Program-made: the position numbers and the translations under genes
Notes under the pieces: model-generated
What the model was told of the DNA's origin: nothing
Databases searched by the model: none
What the model saw: the letters and a program-made list of their open reading frames with translations, nothing else
Source of the DNA: Oscillospiraceae bacterium
Lineage (GTDB): Bacteria; Bacillota; Clostridia; Oscillospirales; Ruminococcaceae
Assembly: GCA_022766785.1 (NCBI GenBank)
Contig: JALEOL010000034.1
Coordinates: forward strand, 1-41,634
Direction: 5' to 3'
DNA length: 41,634 nucleotides
Part shown: positions 39,211-41,634 of the stretch, piece by piece
How the letters are laid out: the number at the start of each line of letters is the position of its first letter
Position numbering within the stretch: position 1 is the stretch's first letter

Positions 39211-41634
39211 TGCTCTTCCGCCCTGACGATAGAGTACCTGCCGTCAGCCAGTATTGAGAAATACCCGTCGCTGAGCGCCTGTGCGGATTCGCAGGGGAAT
39301 TCCTCGGAAATGGTCTGACCTTCTTTATTGATAAGTACGCCGGTGCTGCCGGTGCATGCTATCGCAACGCCGCCGCTGAACTTGGTCGCGTGCTTGTAGC
39401 TGCTGATAGTATTGAAGCCGGAATCAAGATATGTGCTGCCGCTGGAGGTCTGAGCCACCCACACAGAATCGTCAGCCTTTGAGATATCCTGGTACCAGTC
39501 ACTGAGCTTTGTCCAGGAGGAAATGCTCTGTGCCGCGGTCTCATACTCCGAGTTGTACCACTCCGGCTTGTAAACCGCGTATTCCGTGGAGGACACTACC
39601 CCGTCGCTGGTTGTGCGGCAGATAAGGACGTGATCGCTGTCGAACACCTTTGCTATCTGCATGTCGGTGTCAGTCGGGCCGCAGCCGCAGAACTTGGAGG
39701 AGCTGCCGGAGGTCTTTACAAGCTGGAACATGTCACCGGCGTTTATCGCGCTTATCTTGTCCGTTCCGTCGTCGCAAACCGGGAACGCCGCTCCGGTCTC
39801 GGCTGTTACGTTATATTCCTCAAAGGAAACGTCAGAGCCGTCCAGCTTCAGCTTGTAGGTGTAGTACATCGCGGAATTGCTGCCGTTTTTCTCGTGAAGC
39901 TCGGTGAACGTGAAGTATATCTCGCCGTTGAACACGCTGCACCCGGTGGTCATCACAGAGCCGGTGCCAAGCTCCTTGCTCCTGCTCTTGAAGCCGCTGC
40001 GCAGGAACTTCGGAACATCGCTGTTTTCCGTCACGAATTCCGCAGGCAGGGTGTACAGGTTCTTGCCGTCAATGCCGGAAATGCGGTATCCGCCGTAGTC
40101 CTGAACGACTACCACGGGATCGGGGCTGCTTCCCCACCAGACGTTATAGCAGGGAGGTATACCCATTACCTTGTTGCCGTCCCTGTCGATTATCCAGGAT
40201 ATATTGCTGCTGGAATATCTGCGCTTTCCGTCCCAGGTGGTGCTGACAAAGGCGTATTTGCCGCCCTCGCCGAAGAACGGTGAAATGTAGGAATACAGCA
40301 TAGTGCTGCCGGAGCCGGACACGGTGGACAGGCGGTATCTTCCGTTGTATTCCACTGCGAAGATATCAGAGCCGCTGCCCTGGAAGCTGCCGGATACATC
40401 GTTGAAGTGCCCGGTGGAATCGTTGCCCGGCGCAACCGTTACAATGCTGTAGGTAGCGCCTGCCGGTTCTGCAATGGGTTCGGTGGTGACTTCTGCGGTG
40501 GAGACATCAACGGTTGAGTCGCTGCCGCCGTTAAGCTCGTCCAGCATTTTCTTTATCTCGGGATCGCCGGTCTTGTCATAGCCGTCCTGGAGGTATTTTT
40601 TCGCGATATCAGGCTTACCCAGACCGATATACGCCTTTGCAATGCCGATGTACGCCTCGGCGCAGGTATCGTCAAGGTTTATCGCCTTTTCGAATTCGAT
40701 TATCGCCTTGTCGTATTCGCCGTCGTCCAGGTATTTGTTACCGAGTTCCACCAGCTTGTCAACGCTGCTGTTGCTGGTAAGGAAATACGCTGCAACGCCG
40801 CCTGCGGCTCCAAGTCCGACTAATGCTGAAGCGCCGATGATGATGAACTTTTTGCGGTTCTTGAAGCCCTTGGGTGTGGTCTTTTCCTGCTCCTCGCCGC
40901 CGTTGTCGGTGTCAGAGCCTGCGCCCGACAGCAGTACAGTTTCGCCGTCGTGGGAGCTGCCGTCCTTGGGGAGGTCGGCTCCCGGCAGGTCGTCGGCAGA
41001 ACGCGTGTCGATAGGAGCGCCCTGGGTGTCAGTTCTGCCGCGGTTCTTTACGGCAACGGTAGCTTCCCAGGACTTTTCCTCGCCGTCGTTTGATTTATCT
41101 TCGGTTTTCGGGGCAGCCGGAGCGGTCTGCTCGGGGATAGCCTTGGAGAGTACGGGGGAGGGTTTATTCCCGGTCTGTTCCGCCGCAGCTTTTGGAGCTT
41201 CGGGGAGTTTTTCCGGTGTGGGAGCAACAGGTTTTTCCTGCGCCGGAGTTACCGGGCTGGACTTGGTGTTCGCCGGAGCTGAGGGGGTGGGTGCTGTGGG
41301 TGCTCCGGGGTTATTCTGCACGGGTCTGAACGGTGCAGCCGCTGTGTTTACCGGAGTTCCGGGGAAAGGCGCAGTGGGAACGCCGGGATTGTTCGGCATG
41401 GGATTGTACGGGTGAGCTGCCATATTCGGCTGGTTCATCGGAGCACTGGGATAGGGATTGGGGGTGAACTGCGCCTGTCCGAAATGACCCATTGGCGCAG
41501 TGTTGTCCACGGGGCGCGCTGCTGTGAATCCCCCGTTCGGGGACGGTGCAGGGTTCGGGCTGCTGTCCGGGCGTTTGGTAGTCGCTCCGCAGAAGCCGCA
41601 GAATTTCACGCCGTCCTTTATTTCTTTACCGCAT
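39207..41634 (-). CDS. Zinc-ribbon, TPR and beta-propeller-like membrane protein (5' end outside window)
   Basis: The frame stays open to the window edge and reads CGKEIKDGVKFCGFCGA at the start, the second half of a double CxxC zinc ribbon, so the true start lies beyond base 41634. The GTG at 41609 is an internal valine. After the ribbon comes a long Pro/Ala/Asn-rich disordered region, then a charged stretch. One transmembrane helix follows (FIIIGASALVGLGAAGGVAA), then about two TPR repeats (KYLDDGEYDKAIIEFEKAIN, then AYIGIAKAYIGLGKPDIAKK). The large beta-rich C-terminal part has WG-repeat-like pieces (STGVLINKEGQTISEEF). The ribbon would be cytoplasmic and the rest outside. Exact function is unknown; a sensor or scaffold is a guess. 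It overlaps the next gene by 4 bases. Confidence 0.82.
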   Translation of the reverse strand, partial: CGKEIKDGVKFCGFCGATTKRPDSSPNPAPSPNGGFTAARPVDNTAPMGHFGQAQFTPNPYPSAPMNQPNMAAHPYNPMPNNPGVPTAPFPGTPVNTAAAPFRPVQNNPGAPTAPTPSAPANTKSSPVTPAQEKPVAPTPEKLPEAPKAAAEQTGNKPSPVLSKAIPEQTAPAAPKTEDKSNDGEEKSWEATVAVKNRGRTDTQGAPIDTRSADDLPGADLPKDGSSHDGETVLLSGAGSDTDNGGEEQEKTTPKGFKNRKKFIIIGASALVGLGAAGGVAAYFLTSNSSVDKLVELGNKYLDDGEYDKAIIEFEKAINLDDTCAEAYIGIAKAYIGLGKPDIAKKYLQDGYDKTGDPEIKKMLDELNGGSDSTVDVSTAEVTTEPIAEPAGATYSIVTVAPGNDSTGHFNDVSGSFQGSGSDIFAVEYNGRYRLSTVSGSGSTMLYSYISPFFGEGGKYAFVSTTWDGKRRYSSSNISWIIDRDGNKVMGIPPCYNVWWGSSPDPVVVVQDYGGYRISGIDGKNLYTLPAEFVTENSDVPKFLRSGFKSRSKELGTGSVMTTGCSVFNGEIYFTFTELHEKNGSNSAMYYTYKLKLDGSDVSFEEYNVTAETGAAFPVCDDGTDKISAINAGDMFQLVKTSGSSSKFCGCGPTDTDMQIAKVFDSDHVLICRTTSDGVVSSTEYAVYKPEWYNSEYETAAQSISSWTKLSDWYQDISKADDSVWVAQTSSGSTYLDSGFNTISSYKHATKFSGGVAIACTGSTGVLINKEGQTISEEFPCESAQALSDGYFSILADGRYSIVRAEEQ

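Noticed and set aside
1-41634. CRISPR arrays, tRNA or rRNA genes, and phage genes
   Set aside because: I saw no direct-repeat/spacer pattern, no cloverleaf-like or rRNA sequence, and no integrase, capsid or transposase gene.

Overview
The window comes from a low-to-mid GC Gram-positive anaerobe, most likely a motile member of the Clostridia (Oscillospirales / Ruminococcus-like; this placement is an inference). The reasons are a Bacillus/Clostridium-type flagellar gene order, a CheC-like FliY in the motor switch, cheC-cheD without cheZ, AGGAGG-type ribosome binding sites, sigma-A promoters with extended -10 boxes, and a single-chain pyruvate:ferredoxin oxidoreductase.

Bases 1-25967 are one long co-directional flagellar/chemotaxis cluster: flgB (partial), flgC, fliE, fliF, fliG, fliH, fliI, fliJ, fliK, flgD, a TIGR02530-type gene, flgE, flbD, motA, motB, fliM, fliY, cheY, fliO, fliP, fliQ, fliR, flhB, flhA, fliA (sigma-28), flgF, flgG, cheC and cheD. 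Together these encode the rod, the MS ring, the C-ring, the type III export gate and its ATPase, the hook with its cap and length ruler, the stator, the late-gene sigma factor and CheY-P adaptation enzymes. fliL, flhF and flhG, often found in such clusters, are absent from their usual places. flgE is unusually long and is flanked by hairpins, flgD has a long acidic tail, and nine genes start with TTG or GTG. A small terminal-inverted-repeat element interrupts the cluster between fliR and flhB.

Bases 25968-34051 hold single-gene units with their own promoters and terminators: the pyruvate:ferredoxin oxidoreductase gene; a divergent pair of a small XRE regulator and a two-helix zinc-ribbon membrane protein with operator-like repeats between them; a PHP-domain phosphoesterase; and a complete class A penicillin-binding protein.

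Bases 34052-41634 are on the minus strand. A membrane chemoreceptor lies at 34052-35545. A three-gene operon is read from the right edge: a zinc-ribbon/TPR membrane protein (its N-terminus outside the window), a class A PBP-like protein whose glycosyltransferase active-site motif is lost while its transpeptidase is intact, and an O-antigen-ligase-like polytopic protein. That trio is the least familiar part of the window. The pairing of a polymerase/ligase of the GT-C type with a transpeptidase-only PBP resembles in layout a SEDS-bPBP cell-wall synthase. A second copy of the inverted-repeat element forms the very 3' end of the ligase-like gene.
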